DNA of 49,668 nt from Akkermansia sp. (GCA_017399165.1 JAFQEF010000133.1:1-49668), one strand, 5' to 3'; numbered from the stretch's first letter, positions 1 to 8,925 are shown. Notes: a model not told the origin generated them from the sequence alone. Made by a program: numbers and translations.

Positions 1-461
1 CCGCGGTTTTGCTGCCACCCCTCCTAAAGTCGGGGTTCTATTTGTATTTCGTTAGTCAGCAGGCGCTCACGCGCCTGCCTATTGGCTGCCGCCCCTGATG
101 GGGCTCAAAAATTCGGCTCGCTACCGCTCGCGGGGGCTCCCCCACAACTACCAATTTGTAGGGGAGGGATGGCGAGCCGTAGGCGAGCGGAATCCTCAAG
201 TCCCGCCCACCGGCGGGGCGCAAGACCATTAGCCCAAGGCAAGCCACGCAGTGGCGACCCGTCACGGCGTAGGCTGTTGGCCTCCTCACGGTGTTCGTCG
301 GGCTCCAATTCGTTTTTGTTTAATACCCAGGCTTGCGCCGCTATCGCGGCTTACCTTGGGCTCTAAGTAAAATACCGCCCCGCAAAGCGGGGCTAGGGAA
401 GTACGTGTGTGTTTGGGGGGGGGGACAGAAGTCCCCCCCCTCTACGATAGATAAAGGGCCT
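1..461. repeat. Hairpin-rich intergenic repeat region
   Basis: No convincing gene is seen here. The stretch is a series of short perfect hairpins separated by short linkers. One is GCAGGCGC/GCGCCTGC with loop TCAC at 59-78. Another is CCCC/GGGG around 92-103, and another CCCCGC/GCGGGG around 378-392. Positions 90-164 reappear, inverted and with an insertion, at about 49427-49541 at the other end of the window, so this is a dispersed element rather than unique spacer. The ORFs crossing it have biased, low-quality translations and are not called. Confidence 0.65.
417..440. terminator. G-run/C-run hairpin downstream of the PEP-CTERM gene
   Basis: A perfect 10-bp stem, GGGGGGGGAC at 417-426 and GTCCCCCCCC at 431-440, with loop AGAA. 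It lies about 20 nt past the stop of the minus-strand PEP-CTERM gene. It lacks a T-tract on the minus strand, so intrinsic termination is only a possibility. The 10-G tract (415-424) is also a potential replication-slippage site, but it is outside any coding sequence. Confidence 0.4.
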
Positions 462-3400
462 TTACTTTCGGCGGCGGCGGGCGGCCAGGGTAGCCAGAGC
501 GAGTAGACTCAGCGTTGCCGTGGTCGGCTCGGGGACGTTGTACATTTGGATGTGCAAGCCCTGGGCCGTTTGGTGGTAAGAGACCACATCATACTCTGCT
601 GCCAATAGGGAGGCTACGGAGGCAGAGTCCGACAGCGGGGTGGGGCCATCGGGGGAGAAGATGAGGGTATCTGACGGCCAGCCAAGACCGGAGTTTTCGC
701 CTGCTCTGGATTTGAGCTCCAGGGTGAATCCCTTAAGGAAGATGGATACGTGAGTATCTGCGGGGTCTGCCTGGGCGGCATCCCACCCGAGGATGGCGTT
801 ATCCATAGTGAGGTTAAGGGAGGATTCAGCGGAGAGGGTCATACCACTGAGAATGTCTGTTTCGAAGCGCACCTGATTCAGGGAGGCGGAGCTTGCAGCC
901 TCTACCAGACTGAAGGTGGAGTCAGACACCGTGGCATGATAGGTAACGGCATCGCCCGCAAGGTAAACATCTGTAGCGGATACGTTGCTGAGCGCCACCA
1001 CGCTGTCGGCAACAGAGCTGAGCGTCACGTTGGTAAGCTGCACGTTGCTGACGGTGTTATCCCCGGTGGTAGTAAAGGCAAACTCTGCATCTTGAGCAGA
1101 GCCACCGGCAATGGAATTGCCGGTAACAACAATGCCGTTGCTCAGCACGGCGGGGCTGCCTGATTTGCGGGTGTTGATGTTGACATTGCCGGCAGAAGCC
1201 GCAGCGTTAAAGTTGGCTGTGGAGTTAGCGGCAAGCTCCAATTTAGAGACATCTACCGTATTGTTAAAGGTGGTGCCGGCGGCGGTATCTATTGCCAAGT
1301 TAAGGGTGCCCCCATCGGCGTGAGATACTGTGCTGTTTACGGTAACGGCAGCCGTATTGCTGATATTGGCATTGAGGGTGCCACCCTTTGTACGCAGATC
1401 TGCATTGAGCACGGTGGCTTGGTCGCTGAGGTTAAGGGTTTGCGTACCCTGTTGCACAATGAACTCCGGGGTTTCTGTACCGTCTGCCGCCCATTGGCTG
1501 ATGTCACCTTTAAGGTGAATGGTCTCTGCGGCCGTTGTATTGAGAACAAAGTCACCCGTGCCGCTGATATCACCCAAGAAGTGAAGTTGTTGGCCACTGT
1601 AACCATTACTGAGTTTAAAAGCGGACATGTTGGAGGAATTGGTAAGAATCAAATCTTGCGCGATTTCCACATTAAGGTGTTTGTTATCCTCACTGGTATT
1701 ATAAACATGGCCTTCAAACCCCTTGAAATGGATGCTCGATTGCGCATTGCCGTAGTCATCGAAATCTATACCCGAGAGGGAGGAATTTTTCTCATAGATT
1801 CCTTGCTCATTTTTTGTTAAACCATCCATGGCCACTAGGTTATTAACCTCTACTGTGCCGGTCCAATCATCGCTGAGCACGGCAAAGTTTCTTTGGTAAT
1901 CACCCTGAAAGTACTTGGTCGGGTCCATGTAAATGGCGTTACCGTCGCTTAACACGTATGTACCGCTGCCCGTAAGCGTGACAGCAACAGAGCCGTTATA
2001 AGCGAGTTTTGATTGGGTCTCTGAGCTGAGCGCCCCGGTTAAAGACCAAGTGAGCTGAGAGTCTTGAATATATTGATGAGATTCCAGGTTGATGTTGAGG
2101 GAGATAGAGTCTCCCTCGTTGGCGGATTTCAACAAGATGTAGCCCCTATAGTCAAAAGAATTGATATATACCACACTGGTGACGGAATCTACGGATGATG
2201 AGTAGAAGTCATACTCACTTGTGGTAAAATAAACGCTGCTGGTGGTATAAGGGTTATCCGGCAGTTGTACGCCACCGGTTAAGGACTCAATGGTTAAATG
2301 GCTGTTGGCGTGGTTGATATCAACATGTAATGTTACAGGTTGTTTGGAGCCGGCACCGTGCTCGTACCAACCCAGGGATGTGTCACCCCCCAATACCAGA
2401 GAATCATTTGCCCCGGCATCTACAGCAAATAAAACTGTACCGCAACCTTTGGCCGTGAGATTATTGATATGAGCCCCGGCCGCATTTGACTCTATTTGCC
2501 CGCCTACCACAATTTGAGATTGCGGGTAGCCGTAGTGCACCTCGCTGAAGGAGGTAATATCTGCACCATCTGCCAAATGCAAAAACACACCGGGTTGACC
2601 CTGCGGGGCTGCACCTTTAATTTCATACGGCGCTAAATAAAGGCTGCCGGTGGCTTTGGTGGCAGAATCCACCCGAACCGTCAGCGTAGTTGCCAGACTA
2701 TCTGCCTCAACGTTTGTGTAGCCGGGGGAACGCAAGAAGATTTTACCGCTGCCCTGCGTGGTTTCAAGAATATCCCCTGCGAGCATGGTGTCGGAGTCTC
2801 CCATGATGCAGAGCACACCGTTTTCTCCCACGTAAAAACCCTGGGCACCGTTTGCCCCCGCTGTTGCAGCCGGCCCGCTGTAGTCATGCTTGCCTACATG
2901 CACAACCTCCGAGAAGCGATACTCTGTGCCATTGCCTACAGAGTAGACGGATTCCGTGCGAGGCTGATTAGGGGGAACAGGGGCTTGAGTAGCCGTGGTG
3001 TTCATGACGTAGAACACGGAGTCATCCATAACAAATGCGCCGTCTTGTGTGGCAGATATAACCTTACCGTTAAGGGTGGTAACACCGTTTTCAACAGCAA
3101 ATTCGCCATCCCCCGTTACCAAGCCGGAGAACACGCCTGCCCCCAAGCCATTGTCTGTTTTGGTGGCAACGGTTGCGGGGTCGAAGCTCATGTTTAAAAG
3201 GGTATCCGTCGTGATAGCCCCGGTTATTTTGAGTGATGAGCCGGCGGCAATGTTAATGGTATCAAAATCTTTTACCGTAACCAGAGACACGTGAGAATTG
3301 TCTACAACCAACGCGGTGCTACCTGCCACGGTTGCACCGCTTGCGCCCTCCACAGAGCCGGAGTAGCTTGCCGGGGCATCTTGTGTGCCGATGCCACTGA

Positions 3401-4121
3401 AAGTAAGGGTGGAATTACCGCCGATGCTGCCCCCTGTACCACCGGCGCTGAGAATACTGCCGTTGAGCGCAGCCAAGCCGCTATCACCAACAATGGTAAC
3501 AGCGGTATTGCCGGTTATGCTACCGGTGATACCACCGCCATAAACCGCCCCCTTAATGCTGCCACCGCTGATGGTGAGGGCGGTGGAGCCTATGGTATCT
3601 GCGGTATCTGCGGTATGGAAACCGCCGAGAATGTTTTTATGGAAGGTGCCGGCTGCAATGGTGGCATTAAAAGCCCCGGTAATGGTACCTTTGTACGAGC
3701 CTGCTACAGAGGCTTGATAACCATTGCTGGTAAATGTGCCGTACTCTGCATTGGCTGCATTGAATATGAGGGTGACATCCCCATTGGCACTGCCGGCATT
3801 TACTATACCGAATACCGTTGTGCCACCACTCCCCTGCGCATTGGGAGCACCGCCGGTAAAGGCCCCGCTATACTCCATGGTAACATTGCCGGGGGCGGTG
3901 AGGGCATTATCATCATTGGCGCCTGTTACACCCACGGCTGCCGCCCAGCTGTTGCCGGTGGAGCCGGAGTCCACGGTAACGCTTACATCCCCTGTTACGG
4001 TGCTGCCGCTTGTTACACCAAATACGGCACCATCAGCGGTAACGGCTGCAGCTGTATTACCTGTGCCTACACATACCGCCAACAGAGCGGCTAAAAGAAG
4101 TTTCGGAAGATGCGGTTTCAT
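462..4121 (-). CDS. PEP-CTERM sorted beta-repeat (autotransporter-like) surface protein
   Basis: A 1219-residue exported protein. It begins with a Sec signal peptide (MKPHLPKLLLAALLAVCVGTG, cleavage probably after TAAA). The body is rich in Gly, Ser, Thr, Asn and Val with repeated short G-x-T/V-x-V strands typical of right-handed beta-helix passengers. The C-terminus carries the tripartite PEP-CTERM signal: VPEP, a hydrophobic stretch (TATLSLLALATLAA) and an RRRRK basic tail. By family knowledge, such tails are processed by an exosortase and the protein is displayed on or released from the envelope. No exosortase gene is in this window. No transmembrane autotransporter barrel is evident. The ATG at 4121 is chosen because it places the signal peptide at the N-terminus. 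It is transcribed alone, divergently from leuC. The specific function cannot be read from the sequence. Confidence 0.85.
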   Translation of the reverse strand: MKPHLPKLLLAALLAVCVGTGNTAAAVTADGAVFGVTSGSTVTGDVSVTVDSGSTGNSWAAAVGVTGANDDNALTAPGNVTMEYSGAFTGGAPNAQGSGGTTVFGIVNAGSANGDVTLIFNAANAEYGTFTSNGYQASVAGSYKGTITGAFNATIAAGTFHKNILGGFHTADTADTIGSTALTISGGSIKGAVYGGGITGSITGNTAVTIVGDSGLAALNGSILSAGGTGGSIGGNSTLTFSGIGTQDAPASYSGSVEGASGATVAGSTALVVDNSHVSLVTVKDFDTINIAAGSSLKITGAITTDTLLNMSFDPATVATKTDNGLGAGVFSGLVTGDGEFAVENGVTTLNGKVISATQDGAFVMDDSVFYVMNTTATQAPVPPNQPRTESVYSVGNGTEYRFSEVVHVGKHDYSGPAATAGANGAQGFYVGENGVLCIMGDSDTMLAGDILETTQGSGKIFLRSPGYTNVEADSLATTLTVRVDSATKATGSLYLAPYEIKGAAPQGQPGVFLHLADGADITSFSEVHYGYPQSQIVVGGQIESNAAGAHINNLTAKGCGTVLFAVDAGANDSLVLGGDTSLGWYEHGAGSKQPVTLHVDINHANSHLTIESLTGGVQLPDNPYTTSSVYFTTSEYDFYSSSVDSVTSVVYINSFDYRGYILLKSANEGDSISLNINLESHQYIQDSQLTWSLTGALSSETQSKLAYNGSVAVTLTGSGTYVLSDGNAIYMDPTKYFQGDYQRNFAVLSDDWTGTVEVNNLVAMDGLTKNEQGIYEKNSSLSGIDFDDYGNAQSSIHFKGFEGHVYNTSEDNKHLNVEIAQDLILTNSSNMSAFKLSNGYSGQQLHFLGDISGTGDFVLNTTAAETIHLKGDISQWAADGTETPEFIVQQGTQTLNLSDQATVLNADLRTKGGTLNANISNTAAVTVNSTVSHADGGTLNLAIDTAAGTTFNNTVDVSKLELAANSTANFNAAASAGNVNINTRKSGSPAVLSNGIVVTGNSIAGGSAQDAEFAFTTTGDNTVSNVQLTNVTLSSVADSVVALSNVSATDVYLAGDAVTYHATVSDSTFSLVEAASSASLNQVRFETDILSGMTLSAESSLNLTMDNAILGWDAAQADPADTHVSIFLKGFTLELKSRAGENSGLGWPSDTLIFSPDGPTPLSDSASVASLLAAEYDVVSYHQTAQGLHIQMYNVPEPTTATLSLLALATLAARRRRK

Positions 4122-4168
4122 ATGATCGATTCTCGTGCCTGTGGTTTATATTTTGTCTTACGTTAATG

Positions 4169-4187
4169 ATGCACGTGTGCGGTGCAT
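4169..4187. promoter_or_regulatory. Inverted repeat ATGCAC-N7-GTGCAT in divergent promoter region
   Basis: A 6-bp inverted repeat with a 7-nt spacer lies about 50 bp upstream of the PEP-CTERM start and 210 bp upstream of leuC. This geometry suits a dimeric regulator site, but no regulator is known for it and a chance palindrome is possible. Confidence 0.25.
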
Positions 4188-4356
4188 GCCTCTAATCTAC
4201 CCGTTACTTTCTCTTTTGTCTAGTATTTTTATGGGATTTGTAGGATTTATGACAAAATTCTGTTTTTTTCAGTAATATTGTATTAACATGAGCCGACATA
4301 ATGCCACGTTGCAGGGTGGGGGAGAGGAGAAACGTGTCATGAACGATGTTGACAAC

Positions 4357-4385
4357 TTGACGCACAAGGGGCATCGTGATACACT
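4357..4385 (+). promoter_or_regulatory. leuC promoter, TTGACG-N17-TACACT
   Basis: A sigma70-like -35 (4357-4362) and -10 (4380-4385) with optimal 17-bp spacing. The predicted transcription start is near 4392, leaving only about 8 nt before the leuC ATG at 4400. There is no leader peptide or attenuator in the remaining space. Confidence 0.55.
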
Positions 4386-4399
4386 GTGAGCCGCTAATC

Positions 4400-5818
4400 A
4401 TGGGTAAGACACTATATAAAAAGGTATGGGAGGCGCACACGGTAGGAACCCTGCCGGATGGGCGCACACAGCTCTTTATCGCCACGCATTTTGTGCACGA
4501 GGTAACATCCCCCCAGGCATTTGCCATGCTACGTGAGCTGAAGCTACCCGTACTGCACCCGGAGCGAACCTTTGCCACGGTGGACCACATTATCCCCACA
4601 GATAACCAGGCAGAGCCGCTGGCAGACCCGCGCGCGCAAACCATGCTTAATGCATTGAGAGAGAACACGGCAGCTGCGGGCATACGCATGTTTGACCTGC
4701 CCACGGGATATCAGGGTATTGTGCACTCCATAGGGCCGGAGCTGGGTATCACCCAGCCGGGCATGACCATAGTGTGCGGAGACTCCCACACGGCCACACA
4801 CGGTGCCGTGGGCTCCATTGCCATGGGCATTGGCACCACACAGGTGAGAGATGTGCTGGCCACGCAAACACTGGCTATGCTGCCGCTCAAGGTACGCAAT
4901 GTGAGGGTGGAGGGCACGCTGCGCCCCGGTGTAACCGCCAAGGATGTTGCCCTTTATATTATCGGTAAGCTGGGGGCAGACGGCGGCTTGGGCTACGCCT
5001 ACGAGTTCGGGGGCTCCGCCATTGAGAACATGGAGATGGATGGCCGCTTTACCCTGTGCAATCTGGCCATTGAAGGGGCGGCACGCTGTGGCTATGTCAA
5101 CCCGGATGAAAAGACTTTTGCCTACCTGAAAGGCCGCCCCTACGCCCCCAAAGGCGAGGCTTGGGAGGCCGCCGTGGAACGCTGGAAGAGCTTTGCCAGC
5201 GATGCCGATGCAGAGTATGATGATGTGGTTATCTTTAATGCAGAGGATATTGAACCCACTGTCACCTGGGGTATCTCCCCGGATATGAGCATAGGCATTA
5301 ACGGCTGCATACCCGCCCCTGAAGATGCCGCCGATAACGAGACCCGCAAAGCCCGCATCACTGCGCTTGAGTACATGAAACTGCAAGCAGGCCAGCCCAT
5401 TAAGGGATTGCCGGTGGATGTGGTATTTATAGGCTCTTGCACCAATGGGCGTATATCCGACTTCCGGGCCGTGGCCCCGCTGCTCAAGGGGCGCAAGGTG
5501 GCAGCCGGTATTACGGCACTGGCAGTTCCGGGCTCTCAAATGACGGCCATGCAGTGTGAGGCAGAAGGCATTGCGGATATTTTCCGCGAGGCGGGGTTTG
5601 AATGGCGTTTGGCGGGTTGCTCCATGTGTTTGGCCATGAACCCCGACAAACTGAAAGGCGACCAAATATGCGCCAGCACCAGCAACCGCAACTTCAAGGG
5701 TCGCCAAGGCAGCCCCACGGGACGCACCCTGCTCATGAGTCCCCTCATGGCAGCAGCAGCTGCTGTTACCGGCACGGTTGCAGACCCCCGAGAGGTGTTC
5801 GCCAGCACTAACCTGTAA
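4400..5818 (+). CDS. leuC: 3-isopropylmalate dehydratase large subunit LeuC
   Basis: Aconitase-family large subunit that isomerises 2- to 3-isopropylmalate in leucine biosynthesis, as a heterodimer with LeuD (next gene). The protein is 472 residues when started at ATG 4400 ([16 protein letters not shown]), matching the family N-terminus. An upstream in-frame GTG at 4376 would add eight unrelated residues and overlap the -10 box. The three 4Fe-4S cluster cysteines are present: Cys347 in GSCTNGR, and Cys407 and Cys410 in CSMC. With this start they fall at the numbering known from the E. coli enzyme, which supports it. First gene of a four-gene plus-strand cluster; leuA and leuB are not in the window. 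Confidence 0.97.
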   Translation: MGKTLYKKVWEAHTVGTLPDGRTQLFIATHFVHEVTSPQAFAMLRELKLPVLHPERTFATVDHIIPTDNQAEPLADPRAQTMLNALRENTAAAGIRMFDLPTGYQGIVHSIGPELGITQPGMTIVCGDSHTATHGAVGSIAMGIGTTQVRDVLATQTLAMLPLKVRNVRVEGTLRPGVTAKDVALYIIGKLGADGGLGYAYEFGGSAIENMEMDGRFTLCNLAIEGAARCGYVNPDEKTFAYLKGRPYAPKGEAWEAAVERWKSFASDADAEYDDVVIFNAEDIEPTVTWGISPDMSIGINGCIPAPEDAADNETRKARITALEYMKLQAGQPIKGLPVDVVFIGSCTNGRISDFRAVAPLLKGRKVAAGITALAVPGSQMTAMQCEAEGIADIFREAGFEWRLAGCSMCLAMNPDKLKGDQICASTSNRNFKGRQGSPTGRTLLMSPLMAAAAAVTGTVADPREVFASTNL

Positions 5819-5848
5819 TCTGTTAACCCTAAAATTTTAATTACTTTC

Positions 5849-6454
5849 ATGGCTCTTAACAAAATTATAACTGTACGTGGCAAGGCAGTACCCGTAGCGG
5901 GTGCAGATATGGACACGGACCGCATTATACCCGCCCGCTTTCTCAAATGTGTAACCTTTGATGAGCTGGCAGGCACCATGTTTTATGATGAGCGTTTTAA
6001 TGCCGATGGCTCTTCAAAAGGGCACCCCATAGATGCCCCGCAACACGCAGGTGCCACCATCATTTTGGGTGGCGAAAACTTCGGCTGTGGTTCCTCCCGA
6101 GAGCACGCTCCGCAGGCCATTAAGCGCAGCGGCATTCAGGCGGTTGTGGCAGAGAGCTTTGCAGAAATATTTTTCGGCAACGCAAGCGGTATAGGCATGC
6201 CCTGTGTGTGCGCCACGCACACTGCCATGCAAACGGCCCTGCGCATCACCGCCGATGCCCCGCAAACGGAGTGGACGCTCGACCTGAAAAGCATGACCCT
6301 GAGTTGCCCCATGGCCACCCTGCCCGTTACCATGCCGGCAGAGCCGCGAGAAGCCCTCATGCAGGGGCGCTGGGATGCCGTGGTAGAGCTCATGAATGCC
6401 CCCGAGGCTGTGGAGTCGCTCTCTGCCAAGCTGCCCGCACCGGCCCTCAGCTGA
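5849..6454 (+). CDS. leuD: 3-isopropylmalate dehydratase small subunit LeuD
   Basis: A 201-residue small (swivel) subunit of isopropylmalate isomerase, partner of LeuC. Recognisable family motifs are DMDTDRIIPARFLK near the N-terminus and GGENFGCGSSREHAPQA around residue 75-90, followed by VAESFAEIFFGNA. Length agrees with the family. It starts 30 nt after leuC, so it is almost certainly co-transcribed. No Shine-Dalgarno sequence precedes the ATG, as for many genes here. Confidence 0.96.
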   Translation: MALNKIITVRGKAVPVAGADMDTDRIIPARFLKCVTFDELAGTMFYDERFNADGSSKGHPIDAPQHAGATIILGGENFGCGSSREHAPQAIKRSGIQAVVAESFAEIFFGNASGIGMPCVCATHTAMQTALRITADAPQTEWTLDLKSMTLSCPMATLPVTMPAEPREALMQGRWDAVVELMNAPEAVESLSAKLPAPALS

Positions 6455-6484
6455 TACTGCCCCCCGACTTTTCCTGCACCATCT

Positions 6485-7594
6485 ATGCTGGCACTGCTCA
6501 CACCGCTGATTACAAAGGGCGTTATCGACAACACGGAGCGCGGGCGCATTAGCCTGCGACTGTGGTTTGTTGATGGGCAGGAGCCGCTGCATATACGGCT
6601 TAACGGCGACTGCCTGCGGGACATTGCCGGCTGCCGACTGGAGTTCAGCAACCCGGTGGCTACCACCACCACGGCGGTGCCCGAGCTTGTGCAAGAGCTG
6701 CGCCATACCCCCCACCGTTTCAATGCGGGGGATATCACCTTCTCCCGCCGCGTGCCGGATACCGATAACCGCGGCGCGCTCAGCAACATTCTTTACATTG
6801 AGTTCTTTGCAGATGATGTCAAACGCATTCTGCTGGAGTTCTCAAGCGTGCCGTATGAAATATCTTTGCCGCAATGGCAGCAAAGCCGTGAGGATGACAA
6901 TGTGCAACAGTTGCTTAACATGGAGGCCCTGCGTGCCCATGTGCGCACCAATGTTCAATTGTACAAAGGGCCATCCGTAACCATGTTGCAAGACGACATG
7001 CCCCCCTGCCGCTGGGATTACATACTCAACCGCGCAGAGGCGTACATGGCCATTTATCCCAGTATACATGCCAAATACGGCCCGGAGCCCGGCGGTTATT
7101 TATCCGCCGCCTTTGTGATGGACCGCACGGACTTTCTCAACCGCATGGCAGCGGAGGATGAAGCCCACATGCCGCCGGCTGATGAAGAGATGGAGCGCGA
7201 TTGGGAGGTAACGGATTTTCTGCCCAAGGAAGAGGCGGAGGCCGTATACCGCGCCATGCACCACGCGCTTTTTAAAGAAGCCTCCCAAATGACGGCCATG
7301 GTGCAAAGCATGGTTATCAACGGGGCGGAGAAGCTGAGAAGCTCTAAGGAAGCCATTGCGTATGTCAACACCTACTCCGGGGTGATTGCCCACATGCTGG
7401 CCACGCTGTTGCTGGCAGATGAAGACCACGATGCTGAACTTGCCGCACAACGTCTGCAAGTAATTATACGCCGCATGCGGATTTTGGATGCCATGGTACA
7501 GGCGCTTCCGCCGGTGTGCAGCACGCCGCTCCGCCGCGCCGGGGCAGCCCTGCTGAGCAATACGGAGCATCTGCTCTCTACACTTCACCCCTAA
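6485..7594 (+). CDS. Hypothetical protein, soluble, in leu cluster
   Basis: A 369-residue protein with no family I can recognise. It has no signal peptide or membrane segment. The N-terminal part (about 1-130) looks beta-rich. The C-terminal half is helical and acidic, with AEDEAHMPPADEEMERDWEV around residue 220, and ends in long Leu/Ala/Arg helices (ADEDHDAELAAQRLQVIIRRMR). It sits 30 nt after leuD and 18 nt before the DeoR-type gene, so it is likely in the same transcript. Its position does not prove a role in leucine synthesis. Existence as a gene is well supported by length and tight spacing. Confidence 0.75.
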   Translation: MLALLTPLITKGVIDNTERGRISLRLWFVDGQEPLHIRLNGDCLRDIAGCRLEFSNPVATTTTAVPELVQELRHTPHRFNAGDITFSRRVPDTDNRGALSNILYIEFFADDVKRILLEFSSVPYEISLPQWQQSREDDNVQQLLNMEALRAHVRTNVQLYKGPSVTMLQDDMPPCRWDYILNRAEAYMAIYPSIHAKYGPEPGGYLSAAFVMDRTDFLNRMAAEDEAHMPPADEEMERDWEVTDFLPKEEAEAVYRAMHHALFKEASQMTAMVQSMVINGAEKLRSSKEAIAYVNTYSGVIAHMLATLLLADEDHDAELAAQRLQVIIRRMRILDAMVQALPPVCSTPLRRAGAALLSNTEHLLSTLHP

Positions 7595-7612
7595 TCCCCC
7601 CCTGTCTACCGT

Positions 7613-8377
7613 ATGTACATGGCACACGAGCGGCGTCAATACATTCTCCGCCTGCTGGAGCAGCGCGGGCGTATTCGCTCCGCAGCCTTAGCCAGGGAGC
7701 TGGGGGTTACGGATGAAACCATACGCACGGATTTGGTTGCCCTGCAACAAAAGGGCTTGCTCAAACGCGTGCATGGCGGGGCAGAATACACGGTGCCCAC
7801 CACTACCACGGCTGATGATATGCGGGCAGATGTGGCCATGGCGAACCTGCTGGCACAACAAATAACCGCCGGAGCCCTCATTTATACGGATGCCTGCCCG
7901 TTTGCCCGCGTGTTGGCTACCATATTGGCGGATAAACCCTGCACCTTTATTACCCCCTCCCCTCAATTAGCCATCCAACTGGCACCGGCAACCCTGCCTC
8001 ACCAAGTTATTTGCACGGGGGGAAACTTAGATAAAGATACCCGCCTTTTCTGTGGCGAACAAGCAGAACAAGCACTGCTCTGCCGCCCCGTGCAACTTGC
8101 CGTGCTGCGCCCAGCAGCCCTCTCCCCCACCAAGGCCGCTTACCGCCACCCCGTGCAGGCACGCTGGGCTCAGCAGGCGGCCCAACATGCGGCAAGCACC
8201 TTCATTGTGGTGCCGCTTGCCGCACTTTCTGCACAAGCAGAACACGCGGTTGAACTGCCGGCATTTACGCTTATTACGGAGGACAACATCCCCCCCGCCT
8301 TTGCCGATACCCCCACACTCACCATCCCCTACATCTCTGCGGATATGCTTACCCCCGCAGATGATTTTGATTTTTAG
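7613..8377 (+). CDS. DeoR-family transcriptional regulator
   Basis: A 254-residue regulator; ATG 7619 (MAHERRQYIL) is an equally good start giving 252 residues. The N-terminal 60 residues form a classic DeoR winged helix-turn-helix: ERRQYILRLLEQRGRI, then VTDETIRTDLVALQQKGLLKRVHGG. The C-terminal part resembles the DeoRC sugar-phosphate sensor fold but is weakly conserved. It retains a GxLIYTDAC-like strand where the family usually has a D-x-G-T ligand loop, so the ligand may differ. It is the last gene of the leu cluster, 18 nt after the hypothetical gene, and is followed by the serial-hairpin repeat. The target is unknown; a phosphorylated sugar is usual for the family. Confidence 0.85.
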   Translation: MYMAHERRQYILRLLEQRGRIRSAALARELGVTDETIRTDLVALQQKGLLKRVHGGAEYTVPTTTTADDMRADVAMANLLAQQITAGALIYTDACPFARVLATILADKPCTFITPSPQLAIQLAPATLPHQVICTGGNLDKDTRLFCGEQAEQALLCRPVQLAVLRPAALSPTKAAYRHPVQARWAQQAAQHAASTFIVVPLAALSAQAEHAVELPAFTLITEDNIPPAFADTPTLTIPYISADMLTPADDFDF

Positions 8378-8406
8378 CTCTCAAGTCCTTCTTTCCTCCC
8401 CCACAC

Positions 8407-8525
8407 ATCAACGCCGTCAGGCGTTCTTCATGGCGGGCACCGCCCGCTCTTCATAAGCCGCCGCAAGGTGGCTTCTTCACTACGGCGCAGCCGTTCTTCA
8501 TTGCGAGCACAAGCGAGTATACAAA
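8407..8525 (+). repeat. Serial-hairpin repeat, copy 1
   Basis: About 119 bp made of consecutive short hairpins joined by TTCTTCAT-like linkers. The units are ACGCC-gtca-GGCGT (8411-8424), GCGGGC-acc-GCCCGC, AAGCCGCC-gcaa-GGTGGCTT (one G:T wobble) and ACGGC-gca-GCCGT, then a weaker fifth unit. A second copy is at 49281-49399 in the same orientation, with about five differences. Both copies start within 30 nt of the stop codon of a plus-strand gene, so they would form the 3' end of that transcript. Confidence 0.85.
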
Positions 8526-8556
8526 TCGCGTTCCCTCGCCCCTCCCCAACAAAACA

Positions 8557-8583
8557 GCGCACCGGGCGGTGAGCCGAGTGCGC
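8557..8583 (-). terminator. Terminator of the small lipoprotein gene
   Basis: Read on the minus strand: GCGCAC stem pairing with GTGCGC, an inner GGC/GCC pairing, then TGTTTTGTT. It lies 25 nt beyond the stop of the 40-residue lipoprotein gene and supports that gene being a real transcription unit. Confidence 0.6.
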
Positions 8584-8608
8584 CATGAATGTTCTGCAAT
8601 CCTCCGGA

Positions 8609-8731
8609 TTACTTGCAGTTTACCACGGGGGGAACGGGATCTGCGGGAGGAGTGGTGGGCTGCTGCTGTTGCTGCTGCTGGCAGGATACGAGAGCAGCGG
8701 CCGTAAGGGCGAGAATAGCGATGGTCTTCAT
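8609..8731 (-). CDS. Small lipoprotein, 40 residues
   Basis: A 40-residue ORF starting at ATG 8731. It has a lipoprotein signal: MKTIAILALTAAALVSC, with lipobox LVSC and Cys17 as the lipidated residue. After the Cys come seven glutamines, then a proline-rich tail (PTTPPADPVPPVV) ending NCK. The mature peptide would be only 24 residues, resembling entericidin-size envelope lipoproteins in architecture but not in sequence. It is supported by the clean lipobox, a dedicated downstream hairpin terminator, and separation from neighbours. It lies downstream of the AI-2E gene in the same direction, across an AT-rich palindromic spacer. Function unknown. Confidence 0.7.
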   Translation of the reverse strand: MKTIAILALTAAALVSCQQQQQQQPTTPPADPVPPVVNCK

Positions 8732-8787
8732 TACTGATACTGGTTTGGTTTAGATTTTTTGATCACCTCACCATGAGGCTCTCTTCA

Positions 8788-8876
8788 TTTCTAAGAATAC
8801 TTAATTTTTCTTAGAAATCAAGAAAAAAATTACACTTTTCTTGAAAAATATCATTTCTTATCAAAAAAAATGATAA
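8788..8876. repeat. Three consecutive AT-rich inverted repeats
   Basis: TTTCTAAGAA/TTCTTAGAAA (8788-8797 with 8808-8817), CAAGAAAA/TTTTCTTG (8819-8826 with 8836-8843) and TTATCA/TGATAA (8858-8863 with 8871-8876) follow each other between the AI-2E gene and the small lipoprotein gene. On the minus strand the latter two carry T-runs. They could terminate the AI-2E transcript, bind a regulator upstream of the lipoprotein gene, or both. Confidence 0.6.
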
Positions 8877-8925
8877 ATTTACCCTAAAAAGCAGGTAAAG
8901 AGCGTGCTAAGGCAACATTTTTTTA

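Noticed and set aside
82..366. 94-codon ORF in the left hairpin-rich region
   Set aside because: The sequence is explained by repeated hairpins, and the translation is low-complexity with no support from promoter or ribosome-binding site.
415..424. G10 tract as a phase-variation switch of the PEP-CTERM gene
   Set aside because: The tract is downstream of the stop codon, so slippage would not change frame or promoter spacing; at most it alters the 3' hairpin.
8407..8525. Possible tRNA or structured small-RNA gene
   Set aside because: The hairpins are serial and short; no cloverleaf, anticodon arm or CCA end can be drawn, and a near-identical copy exists at 49281-49399.
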